In this document: piece by piece, positions 1 to 6,098 of the stretch
Layout: each line of letters opens with the position of its first letter
Numbering within the stretch: the stretch's first letter is position 1
From: CAYVKM01 sp964452045
GTDB taxonomy: Bacteria; Calditrichota; Calditrichia; RBG-13-44-9
Length of the DNA stretch: 13,382 nucleotides
Assembly: GCA_964452045.1 (NCBI GenBank)
Contig: CAYVKM010000099.1
Coordinates: forward strand, 1 to 13,382
Direction: 5' to 3'
Position numbers and translations under genes: made by a program
Notes under the pieces: model-generated
Told to the model about the DNA's origin: nothing
The model's input: the letters and a program-made list of their open reading frames with translations, nothing else
Databases searched by the model: none

Positions 1-1
1 G

Positions 2-70
2 GGAACCGGATATCCCGATATCACCTTCCATACCGCCCCGGAAGTTTTGAATTCACTGGCAAAAAAGTGA
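2..70 (+). CDS. C-terminal tail of an unidentified protein (partial)
   Basis: An open frame enters from the left edge and stops at the TGA at 68-70, leaving 22 residues (GTGYPDITFHTAPEVLNSL, then AKK). Codon use is plausible and the frame is free of stops, but the piece is too short to assign a family. No clear hairpin terminator follows it before the next gene. Confidence 0.5.
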   Translation, partial: GTGYPDITFHTAPEVLNSLAKK

Positions 71-176
71 TTAATCATTGAGATCCAGCATCGGTTCGAA
101 TTAATTAATCTTCTTCCTTCCATAAGTAGTAGTCATATTAAGTCTAATCTTTGTATATTATGTATGTGATGATTCA

Positions 177-205
177 TTGATGCTCAATCTATTTAAGGCT
201 AAATT
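177..205 (+). promoter_or_regulatory. possible sigma70-like promoter for the 269 gene
   Basis: TTGATG (177-182) and TAAATT (200-205) are separated by 17 bases, about 60 bases before the start codon at 269. The -10 match is poor and the surrounding DNA is AT-rich, so this is only a candidate. The 198-base gap it sits in holds no other recognisable feature. Confidence 0.2.
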
Positions 206-268
206 AGCGGGAAATAGATTTATTCTTGTGCAGGTTAAAAGAGTAATTTAAATGAGGAGTGATCAATT

Positions 269-850
269 ATGTCGACTCCATTTACAGAATTGATTATCAA
301 AGCTCCTTTTATGTTTGTGAAGGGCTTTTTACTGGGTTTCATGCATGGGCGAAATGAATCCTTCGATCACTTTTTTCATCGTAAGGCTGGGATTCGCAGA
401 GAAACCCTGACCGAAAAAGTAAAGGAAGTGCTTGCTCTGGAAAATTATACGGAACTGTGTCTGCCCGATAGTATTGTTGCTAATTTTATTGAAGCTATTG
501 AAAAAATCGATCCTTCGCTGGAAATTTTAGTGACTCAAAAACGACCGATAAAGAAAGCGGAGTTTGGATTTAGTTTCTCGGTTTTTGACCCTCATCATGC
601 AGAAATTTGCCGGCAATTATTTACCTACACACCTGCCACCATAGAAATTCTTGATTTTAACCCGGAAGAAAAACGGGATGATGAAGCTACCGGAATACAG
701 GAATATGCACCGATTCATCCTTATATTTTTCAAGGATCGGGAACTGTAAAAGGAAAGTTCGAAGGTGTGATGAATTTCTATCTTACCATTAAAAGAAGCG
801 AACTCGCAGATCAAATTGTGTGTAAGGAAATTGAACTACATTTTAAATAA
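269..850 (+). CDS. conserved-looking hypothetical protein, 193 residues
   Basis: I do not recognise the family. The ATG at 269 is preceded by GAGGAG (254-259) at a suitable distance, which supports this start. The protein opens with an amphipathic, hydrophobic stretch (about residues 5-25, with MFVKGFLLGFMHG) that is not a clear signal peptide because charged and polar residues interrupt it. A mixed alpha/beta body follows, with alternating hydrophobic residues late in the protein (about 155-193) that suggest beta strands. It has three cysteines (64, 114, 185) but no metal-binding pattern. The racemase gene follows on the same strand after 75 bases with no visible terminator, so the two may be co-transcribed. 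The function is unknown. It could be membrane-associated through its N-terminus, but that is inference. Confidence 0.8.
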   Translation: MSTPFTELIIKAPFMFVKGFLLGFMHGRNESFDHFFHRKAGIRRETLTEKVKEVLALENYTELCLPDSIVANFIEAIEKIDPSLEILVTQKRPIKKAEFGFSFSVFDPHHAEICRQLFTYTPATIEILDFNPEEKRDDEATGIQEYAPIHPYIFQGSGTVKGKFEGVMNFYLTIKRSELADQIVCKEIELHFK

Positions 851-911
851 TTTGGCCCTGTACACAATTAATTATATGACAAAAGAGTAGGTACAATTCT
901 CATCTCTCAAC

Positions 912-916
912 GAGGA
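912..916 (+). promoter_or_regulatory. ribosome binding site selecting a TTG start
   Basis: GAGGA lies 9 bases before the TTG at 926. No ATG or GTG in frame gives the complete N-terminal GIIGGMGPE motif of the racemase family, so this site decides the start. Confidence 0.6.
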
Positions 917-925
917 AACAATATC

Positions 926-1624
926 TTGGGAAAAATAGTGGGAATCATCGGTGGTATGGGCCCGGAATCGACCATCCGTTTAATGGATAAAATCGTTAAG
1001 TATACTCCCGTTAAGAGAGAGCAGGATCATATTCGGATGATTGTTGATAACAATCCATGGATACCAGATCGCACCGATTACTTGCTGGGAAAAGGTTCTT
1101 CACCCCTGCCAATACTTATCGAATCTGCCCGGCTTTTGGAAGATGGTGGTGCAGAATTCATTGCCATAGCGTGTAATACTGCCCATACTTTTCTGCCGGA
1201 AATTAGAAAAGAAATCACTATTCCTGTATTAGATATGTTGGCTTTAACCGCTGGTAAGCTGGAAAAACAATTTCCTCTCGATAGCCGATTTTTATTATTA
1301 ACTACATCCGGTTCCCTAGCAATAAATCTTTTTCAAAAATATCTGGAACGTTTTCAGCTCAAGCTACCAAACGATAAGCAACAAAATGGAATTATGCAGA
1401 TTATCTATGGTAAAGCCGGTGTAAAATGCGCAGGAGATACCAAGACCAATCGGATCAAATTACAGAAAATTATTAAGGAATTGATGGAACCGGATCTATC
1501 CGGAATTATTGCCGGATGTACGGAGATTGGGCTGATATTGGAAGATCAAATCTTTGATTTACCAATTATTGATCCACTGGATTTACTGGCCAGAGAAATT
1601 GTTCGCCGTGCGACTACGGATTGA
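926..1624 (+). CDS. aspartate/glutamate racemase family protein
   Basis: Cofactor-independent amino-acid racemase of the Asp/Glu/hydantoin racemase superfamily, which interconverts L- and D-amino acids with a pair of cysteines. The N-terminus carries the family hallmark IGGMGPEST (residues 8-16). The two catalytic cysteines are visible as ACNTAH (Cys83) and GCTE (Cys198), placed as in aspartate racemases of the RacX/YgeA type. The length of 232 residues is normal and no signal peptide is present, so the enzyme is cytoplasmic. Translation starts at TTG. Glutamate racemase (MurI) is less likely because the GGMGPEST opening belongs to the aspartate racemase branch. The substrate is not proven; members of this branch act on aspartate or on a broad range of amino acids. 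A D-amino acid product could feed peptidoglycan or extracellular signalling, but the context does not decide. Confidence 0.88.
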   Translation: MGKIVGIIGGMGPESTIRLMDKIVKYTPVKREQDHIRMIVDNNPWIPDRTDYLLGKGSSPLPILIESARLLEDGGAEFIAIACNTAHTFLPEIRKEITIPVLDMLALTAGKLEKQFPLDSRFLLLTTSGSLAINLFQKYLERFQLKLPNDKQQNGIMQIIYGKAGVKCAGDTKTNRIKLQKIIKELMEPDLSGIIAGCTEIGLILEDQIFDLPIIDPLDLLAREIVRRATTD

Positions 1625-1648
1625 ACAGCAGCTTGCCTCTACCAAGAA

Positions 1649-3079
1649 TTACTTAAATTTTTCCAGAATTTGACTGCTTACTTTTTTGGCGATAGACCGC
1701 ATGCCATTACTGATTAATATATCGGCCGACTTCGGCTCGGTCTCACCATCAACCAGTTTTTGTTTGTCTTTGGGTAGATCATAAATACTACCTTGGTAGC
1801 GTACCCAGTTTGCCTCATCTAAAATATTTTCCTTAAGATTATCCCCACCGATGTATCTTCCGGTTTCAACATCCACAATCTGGTAGCTGGCGGCAATCTG
1901 GACATTCCTTTGGGACTTGTACTCCCGGTAATAAATGGTCTGCGTTTTGGTAATATCATTCCCCGCACTATCCTTTTCGGTATAGGATTTTTCATGGGAT
2001 TTCTCGGCAAAACTCGGACGAGTGGTTTGTTCGGATATCTGGGTAACATTCCCGGTAATAAAGAAGTGAATTCCCTCCAATTTCCCAATTTCTGAGGCTT
2101 TTGAAACGTCCACCACACCGGACATGGCTAATTTGTATTCTTCCATGATCTGATCCAGATTAGATCGGGTCATAAATACGACATACTTTAAATTTGCATT
2201 TATACAGTTATTGATTAATTCCTCGGTTAGCAGATTACTATACTGTTCACCGAATGGTGTACCATTCCTGAACGGCATAATAGCAATGCGCTGTAGTGCT
2301 CTCTCATAAACCTGATTTCTTCGGGGGGAGGCATCCCGGTAACCGGGAACAATCTGTAAAACTCTCTCAAATGTCTCGGTGGCTTCCCGATACTTCCCCT
2401 CATTTTCGTAACTCGCTGCCCATTGATAATGTGCCTCGGCAATAAATTGATTCGTTTTGTTGACGTCTCTGGCATACTCCAATGAGGACTGATAATAATT
2501 TACGGCCTGAGGGTAGGATTTCAACTGTAATTCAGCATCACCGAGTTTTATATAGGAGGCCCAGATTTTGTCTTTCGTCCCCATATAATCTCCGTCAATC
2601 ATATATACCTTTTTGTAATAATCTACGGCAGAAAGGTAATCCCGGGAGGTAAAATATTTTTGGGCTATGTTATAGTAGTAATCTCTTCCGGTGTTAATTG
2701 CCCGCGCTAATCTACTCTTAATATCAATGGTTTGTAAAATAATGTTACGTCTTCTAAAGCGCGAGATGAGCTGGTCCATGTGTTTCCAGCTACCAATGGC
2801 CTCAACCCATTGATTACTTCGCTCTTCGTTATCGCCTTTTTTTAACAGCTCCTGGTAAGCCTGGGGAGCAATTTGCTCAAGATGGACCTGGGCGTCGGTG
2901 AAGTCCGATTTTTTATCCAGTGCCTCTAAATCCTTTTCTGCGGCAGCAACGTATCGGCCAGCTTTTTCAAATTCCAGGGCTTTCTTGTATGCTTTCTTGT
3001 GGGCACATCCCAATCCGATGAGAACAATAATTACCAGGGAACTTAAATATCTGAATTTGAAAAAAATTGAAAAGCTCAT
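1649..3079 (-). CDS. TPR-containing lipoprotein with C-terminal CsgG-like domain
   Basis: A 476-residue exported protein. The N-terminus is a hydrophobic signal (residues 9-24) ending at Cys25 (LIGLGC), an imperfect but plausible lipobox, so it is probably a lipoprotein facing the periplasm. Residues about 130-250 form TPR-like helical repeats (for example SAVDYYKKVYMIDGDY and QAVNYYQSSLEYARD), preceded by a helical region with similar repeats from residue 27. From about residue 263 the sequence follows the CsgG family: RIAIMPFRNGT, then EELINNCINANLKYVVF, SNLDQIMEE, the SGVVDVSKASEIGKLEGIHFFITGNVT block, and the strand AASYQIVDVETG. CsgG is the outer-membrane channel lipoprotein of curli export, but many TPR-CsgG proteins outside curli loci have no known substrate, and no curli gene is seen here. 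The start is supported by AGGA a few bases upstream. It converges with the racemase gene across 24 bases, with no obvious hairpin between them. Confidence 0.82.
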   Translation of the reverse strand: MSFSIFFKFRYLSSLVIIVLIGLGCAHKKAYKKALEFEKAGRYVAAAEKDLEALDKKSDFTDAQVHLEQIAPQAYQELLKKGDNEERSNQWVEAIGSWKHMDQLISRFRRRNIILQTIDIKSRLARAINTGRDYYYNIAQKYFTSRDYLSAVDYYKKVYMIDGDYMGTKDKIWASYIKLGDAELQLKSYPQAVNYYQSSLEYARDVNKTNQFIAEAHYQWAASYENEGKYREATETFERVLQIVPGYRDASPRRNQVYERALQRIAIMPFRNGTPFGEQYSNLLTEELINNCINANLKYVVFMTRSNLDQIMEEYKLAMSGVVDVSKASEIGKLEGIHFFITGNVTQISEQTTRPSFAEKSHEKSYTEKDSAGNDITKTQTIYYREYKSQRNVQIAASYQIVDVETGRYIGGDNLKENILDEANWVRYQGSIYDLPKDKQKLVDGETEPKSADILISNGMRSIAKKVSSQILEKFK

Positions 3080-3139
3080 CTCGGTTTTTCCTGCTTTTTG
3101 TTGACTTAAAAATTAACCGCGATTTATTACCATCGGCTT

Positions 3140-3168
3140 AAAATAAAAAATCGGTAGTATTTTATCAA
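3140..3168 (-). promoter_or_regulatory. candidate sigma70-like promoter for the CsgG-like gene
   Basis: On the minus strand TTGATA (complement of 3163-3168) and TATTTT (complement of 3140-3145) are 17 bases apart. This would give an untranslated leader of roughly 50 bases before the ATG at 3079. The -35 match is good and the -10 is moderate. Confidence 0.35.
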
Positions 3169-3200
3169 ATTGAAAATGTCAATCAGGAGTAAATCGGTTT

Positions 3201-3234
3201 AATAAAAAGAAACCGGCCCTAATTCCTGGGCCGG
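3201..3234 (-). terminator. rho-independent terminator after the 55-residue protein gene
   Basis: A perfect 7-bp GC-rich stem, CCGGCCC (3213-3219) with GGGCCGG (3228-3234) and an 8-base loop. Read on the minus strand it is followed by TTTCTTTTTATT. It lies about 30 bases past the stop codon at 3266, in the right orientation to end that transcript before the CsgG-like gene. Confidence 0.8.
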
Positions 3235-3265
3235 CAAGGTGCTGTGTGGAGGGAGGAGGTGAGTC

Positions 3266-3433
3266 TCAAAGTTTAAATAGCGATGCAGAAATTTGAACAA
3301 ATACAGGTTTTGCTTTATTTTTATAGAGTTGATGGATACCGGTCATTAACTGAAAAAGGACATCGAAGAACATATAAAGGAACGGAATTGCGATGGCCAG
3401 GTAAAAGAGTACTTTTAAAAATCCTAAAAACAT
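3266..3433 (-). CDS. small hydrophobic membrane protein, 55 residues
   Basis: I do not recognise the family. The protein begins MFLGFLKVLFYLAIAIPFLY, has one long or two closely spaced hydrophobic segments (about residues 2-34), and ends in a polar tail with lysines (HQLYKNKAKPVF), so it is most likely an inner-membrane protein. The frame is open upstream to a TTG at 3451, but the ATG at 3433 is chosen because AGGAG sits 7 bases before it, inside the longer version. It is a single-gene unit with its own terminator downstream and a divergent promoter region upstream. The clear ribosome binding site and terminator argue that this short gene is real. Confidence 0.65.
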   Translation of the reverse strand: MFLGFLKVLFYLAIAIPFLYMFFDVLFQLMTGIHQLYKNKAKPVFVQISASLFKL

Positions 3434-3440
3434 TTTGAAT

Positions 3441-3445
3441 CTCCT
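3441..3445 (-). promoter_or_regulatory. ribosome binding site setting the ATG start at 3433
   Basis: The complement of CTCCT reads AGGAG on the minus strand, 7 bases before the ATG at 3433. This makes the upstream TTG at 3451 an unlikely start. Confidence 0.6.
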
Positions 3446-3525
3446 GAACAATTTGTTGAAAGTTTACGGGAGTTATTTTGAAAAGTTACAGGTGAAGCAA
3501 AAAAATTATAAAATTTTATTCGGAT

Positions 3526-3555
3526 TTGAACGTATTTCTTTCTGAGCTGTAATAT
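3526..3555 (+). promoter_or_regulatory. candidate sigma70-like promoter for the GDND lipoprotein gene
   Basis: TTGAAC (3526-3531) and TAATAT (3550-3555) are 18 bases apart, about 60 bases before the ATG at 3614. On the opposite strand a TATAAT (complement of 3505-3510) could serve the 55-residue gene, but no good -35 partner was found for it. Confidence 0.33.
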
Positions 3556-3574
3556 TTAATGAAATTAGGAAAGT

Positions 3575-3594
3575 AATTTTATAACAGTTATAAC
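3575..3594 (+). repeat. 20-bp AT-rich element, copy 1 (upstream of lipoprotein gene)
   Basis: AATTTTATAACAGTTATAAC lies 19 bases before the ATG at 3614. It matches copy 2 at 4814-4833 in 18 of 20 positions; both differences are C/T. It contains TTATAA twice, separated by three bases, and TTATAA is its own reverse complement, so a dimeric regulator or a pair of -10-like sequences are possible readings. It lies downstream of the candidate promoter at 3526-3555, which would suit an operator or leader element. Confidence 0.45.
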
Positions 3595-3613
3595 GAAAAT
3601 CAGGAGTCTAGTC

Positions 3614-4798
3614 ATGAGAAGATTAAATTTTTTCGGATGGATTGTTGCGACACTTTTTATTTTTTCGGCATGTCAGGCCATAAACGACAACCAAACATCA
3701 ATGAAACCTGAAAAGGTGTACAGTATTATCTATGTCCAGAAATCAAATGACTGGTACATGAAACAGGCGGAGTTGTGGAAAAAGGAAATTGATAAAAATC
3801 GGCAAAATGAAGAAGCCTGGTTAAATTATTACAATGCAGTTCGATATATGCGTTTTACCGAGACCATATCGACTCAGGAAAAAAAAGAAAAATTAGGGGA
3901 TATTATTGAAGAGATGGGAAAGGCAATTCCCAATACATTTACCTATCACTACCTGAAATACAAAACAAAAATGAATATAAAAGACATTTCCGATTTGCAG
4001 AAGGCCTATGAACTGAATCCGGATCGGAAGGAAACCTATTCTGAGTTTGTCTGTTATTATGAACTTCACAGACAGAAAGCCAGGCAGGAAGAATTTCTGG
4101 AAAAAATGTATAAGAGCCAGGATATCGCCCCCGGGTTAATCGACTATAATTATAATGTTCTGATGTCTACGGACAAAAATGCTATTCTGTTTACTAATGG
4201 GGATAATGATACCTATCCGGTGTGGGTCCTGCAAAAAGTCCTGGGCATTCGCCCGGATGTAACCGTGCTCAATGTTTCGCTTATCATGGCGGATGAGCAG
4301 TATCTCAAAGATAAGCTGTCCGAAAAAAAGATAAAAGTAAACTTCGACGATCTACCAAAATACCGAACTAAAGAATTTGCATCCGGACTTGGGAAATACA
4401 TTTCCAAGAATTATCCGGAAATCCCGGTTTATTTTGCGCTTACCGTTTATGAAGACTATATTAATCCCTTGAAGGATAATCTGTACATTACCGGTTTGGC
4501 ATATAAGTACAGTGAAAAAAGATTGGACAATTTTGCCTTAATTAAGAAAAATCTGGAAAATAACTTTCGTTTGGATTATCTGGATTATGATTGGTACAGT
4601 GAAGATTATCTGGCAACCAGCCTTATGCCTCAGCTGAATATGAATTATGTAGTGAGTATGGTGATGCTGGCTGAGCATTATAAGGATAGTGGAGAAACTA
4701 ACCGATCCCTGAAATGGAAAGAACAAACACTACAAATAGCCAAAAAAGCCGGGAATGAAAAAGAACTTCAGGAAGAATTTCAAAATAAAGGGATTTGA
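3614..4798 (+). CDS. lipoprotein with the GDND motif of DUF2723 C-terminal regions
   Basis: A 394-residue exported lipoprotein. A hydrophobic signal (residues 6-19) ends in the lipobox FSAC at Cys20. Residues about 45-175 are helical and TPR-like (KEIDKNRQNEEAWLNYYNA; DLQKAYELNPDRKETY). The key block is residues 190-224: AILFTNGDNDTYPVWVLQ followed by GIRPDVTVLNVSLI. From memory this closely resembles the segment 'GDNDTFPLWYLQEVEGIRPDV' found after the membrane part of DUF2723 (protein O-mannosyltransferase-like) proteins of Bacteroidota and relatives. Here no multi-pass membrane region is present, so the soluble part stands alone on a lipid anchor. AGGAG is 7 bases before the ATG. The gene precedes an ECF sigma/anti-sigma pair on the same strand, which suggests an envelope partner or sensor of that system; this is inference. 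The biochemical role is unknown. Confidence 0.72.
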   Translation: MRRLNFFGWIVATLFIFSACQAINDNQTSMKPEKVYSIIYVQKSNDWYMKQAELWKKEIDKNRQNEEAWLNYYNAVRYMRFTETISTQEKKEKLGDIIEEMGKAIPNTFTYHYLKYKTKMNIKDISDLQKAYELNPDRKETYSEFVCYYELHRQKARQEEFLEKMYKSQDIAPGLIDYNYNVLMSTDKNAILFTNGDNDTYPVWVLQKVLGIRPDVTVLNVSLIMADEQYLKDKLSEKKIKVNFDDLPKYRTKEFASGLGKYISKNYPEIPVYFALTVYEDYINPLKDNLYITGLAYKYSEKRLDNFALIKKNLENNFRLDYLDYDWYSEDYLATSLMPQLNMNYVVSMVMLAEHYKDSGETNRSLKWKEQTLQIAKKAGNEKELQEEFQNKGI

Positions 4799-4813
4799 GA
4801 TTTTTACAGATCA

Positions 4814-4833
4814 AATTTTATAATAGTTATAAT
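4814..4833 (+). repeat. 20-bp AT-rich element, copy 2 (upstream of ECF sigma gene)
   Basis: AATTTTATAATAGTTATAAT, 18 of 20 positions identical to copy 1 at 3575-3594. It lies in the 80-base gap between the lipoprotein stop and the sigma start, 45 bases before the ATG at 4879. It also contains TATAAT at 4819-4824 and 4828-4833. A TTTACA at 4803-4808 is 19 bases from the second TATAAT, so a promoter for the sigma gene may overlap this element. Confidence 0.45.
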
Positions 4834-4878
4834 TGCATAAGAGTTCTATATCGAGCGGTTTGAAATCAATATTAATTG

Positions 4879-5496
4879 ATGAAATTATTGAACAGAACAT
4901 TAGCTCACCAAACAGATGAGCAGTTAATGGTGAAGGTTCGAAATACGGATGCTTCAGCCTTTGATGAACTGTATCAGCGCTACAGTAAACGTCTTTTGTA
5001 TTATTTTTATCGAATGTTAAATGGTAATGAAGATAAGGCACAGGATTTTCTGCAGGACGCTTTTTTAAAGATTCTGGAGAAATCAGATTATTTTGATAGC
5101 AACCGATCATTCTCCAGTTGGATTTTTACCATCGCTCATAACATGTGCCGGAATGAATACCGGCGCCGGGAAGTGAGAAAAAACCATGTGGACGGTATCG
5201 AGATCGATCAGATTATTAATTCAGCAGAACAAAATAATGCACACCCGCATGAGCAAGTGGAACAAAATGAATTTATGATCGCCCTGCTTATGGAATTGAA
5301 AAAGTTTGATTCTATTTCTAACAGCACATTTATTTTGCGGTTTCAAGAACATTTGCCAATAAAAGAAATTGCTGAAATTTTGGATTGTAAAGAGGGCACG
5401 GTTAAATCCAGATTGTTTTATATGACAAAAAAACTCGCAATTAAATTAAAAGAATTTAATCCAGGATTGAAAGAGGTCGAGATCAATGAGAGATAA
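4879..5496 (+). CDS. ECF-family RNA polymerase sigma factor (module 1)
   Basis: A 205-residue extracytoplasmic-function sigma factor that directs RNA polymerase to a stress or envelope regulon. Sigma region 2 spans about residues 26-97: FDELYQRYSKRLLYYFYRM, then DKAQDFLQDAFLKILEK and the promoter-melting helix RSFSSWIFTIAHNMCRNEYRRR. A variable linker (about 100-130) follows. Region 4 spans about 135-188, with the helix-turn-helix LPIKEIAEILDCKEGTVKSRLF binding the -35 element. ATG at 4879 directly follows an in-frame TTG; neither has a good Shine-Dalgarno sequence, so initiation may be weak or coupled to upstream translation. The end overlaps the anti-sigma start by 11 bases, the usual arrangement for translational coupling. 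The target promoters are not known. Confidence 0.9.
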   Translation: MKLLNRTLAHQTDEQLMVKVRNTDASAFDELYQRYSKRLLYYFYRMLNGNEDKAQDFLQDAFLKILEKSDYFDSNRSFSSWIFTIAHNMCRNEYRRREVRKNHVDGIEIDQIINSAEQNNAHPHEQVEQNEFMIALLMELKKFDSISNSTFILRFQEHLPIKEIAEILDCKEGTVKSRLFYMTKKLAIKLKEFNPGLKEVEINER

Positions 5497-6043
5497 GAAA
5501 AATGGACTAAGTAAAGACTGTTCTCAAATACAGAAGCTCATCATAGAAATGAAAGCTGACCAAATTGCTGAAGATATAAAGATTAAAATAGAGAGCCATC
5601 TCAGTCAATGCAGAAGCTGCCAGGAATTTGGGAAATCGCTGAGTGCCATCGAAAATGGACTGACTATTGGGGACGATTTAAAATTGAAACCCGCTCCCCA
5701 AATTCGAAGAAATTTACTGGCGTATTTGCATAACTCCAGGAAGAAAAGAGCATCTTTATTTTATAGGATGTGGTCCACCGCCCGAGGGGTCTTGGAAATT
5801 CGCATACCGGTGTATCAGATTTTAAGTGCGGCAGTACTGCTGATATTTATTTTCATGGGAATACAAAAATTATCTACATTTCATAAATCTGAATTAACAC
5901 AGGAATCTCTACCACAATTGCAGGAAGGCTTGTTCAATCAATTTAATGTCATCGACAATTTGCGATTAATTGATGGGCAAAAGATCGGACGAAATTTTAC
6001 TGAGGATTCGCTTCTGATTAAAATGTTTGTCAGATCGCTTTAA
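5486..6043 (+). CDS. zinc-finger (ZAS) anti-sigma factor, membrane-spanning (module 1)
   Basis: A 185-residue protein overlapping the sigma gene by 11 bases. Near the N-terminus is the ZAS pattern H-x3-C-x2-C (His38, Cys42, Cys45, in SHLSQCRSC), with a further cysteine at 12 that could complete zinc binding. A polar cytoplasmic linker leads to one hydrophobic membrane segment (about residues 108-128, YQILSAAVLLIFIFMG), then a short periplasmic tail of about 55 residues with no recognised domain. The cytoplasmic part is expected to sequester the sigma factor, and a signal across the membrane would release it. The short tail implies the signal may be detected by a separate protein; the neighbouring GDND lipoprotein is a candidate, by inference from gene order. 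Confidence 0.87.
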   Translation: MRDKKNGLSKDCSQIQKLIIEMKADQIAEDIKIKIESHLSQCRSCQEFGKSLSAIENGLTIGDDLKLKPAPQIRRNLLAYLHNSRKKRASLFYRMWSTARGVLEIRIPVYQILSAAVLLIFIFMGIQKLSTFHKSELTQESLPQLQEGLFNQFNVIDNLRLIDGQKIGRNFTEDSLLIKMFVRSL

Positions 6044-6085
6044 AAAAAATAATCCCGGCAAAAAAATTACCGGGGTCTTTTTTAG
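6041..6085. terminator. bidirectional rho-independent terminator between converging genes
   Basis: A stem formed by ATCCCGG (6052-6058) and CCGGGGT (6070-6076), with one T-G wobble pair, is followed by a T-run (6077-6084) for the + strand. An A-run (6042-6049) gives a T-run on the minus strand. It lies just past the anti-sigma stop (6043) and just past the minus-strand stop at 6099, so it can serve both. Confidence 0.8.
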
Positions 6086-6098
6086 AATGACATTATCA

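Noticed and set aside
926..1624. Glutamate racemase (MurI) as an alternative identity
   Set aside because: The GGMGPEST opening and motif spacing belong to the aspartate racemase branch; MurI has a different N-terminal motif.
1819..2475. Open frames on both strands within the CsgG-like gene
   Set aside because: They overlap the conserved CsgG and TPR coding sequence in other frames and show no coding character of their own.
3433..3451. Longer 61-residue version of the small membrane protein starting at TTG 3451
   Set aside because: The AGGAG ribosome site lies inside this extension, at proper distance from the ATG at 3433.
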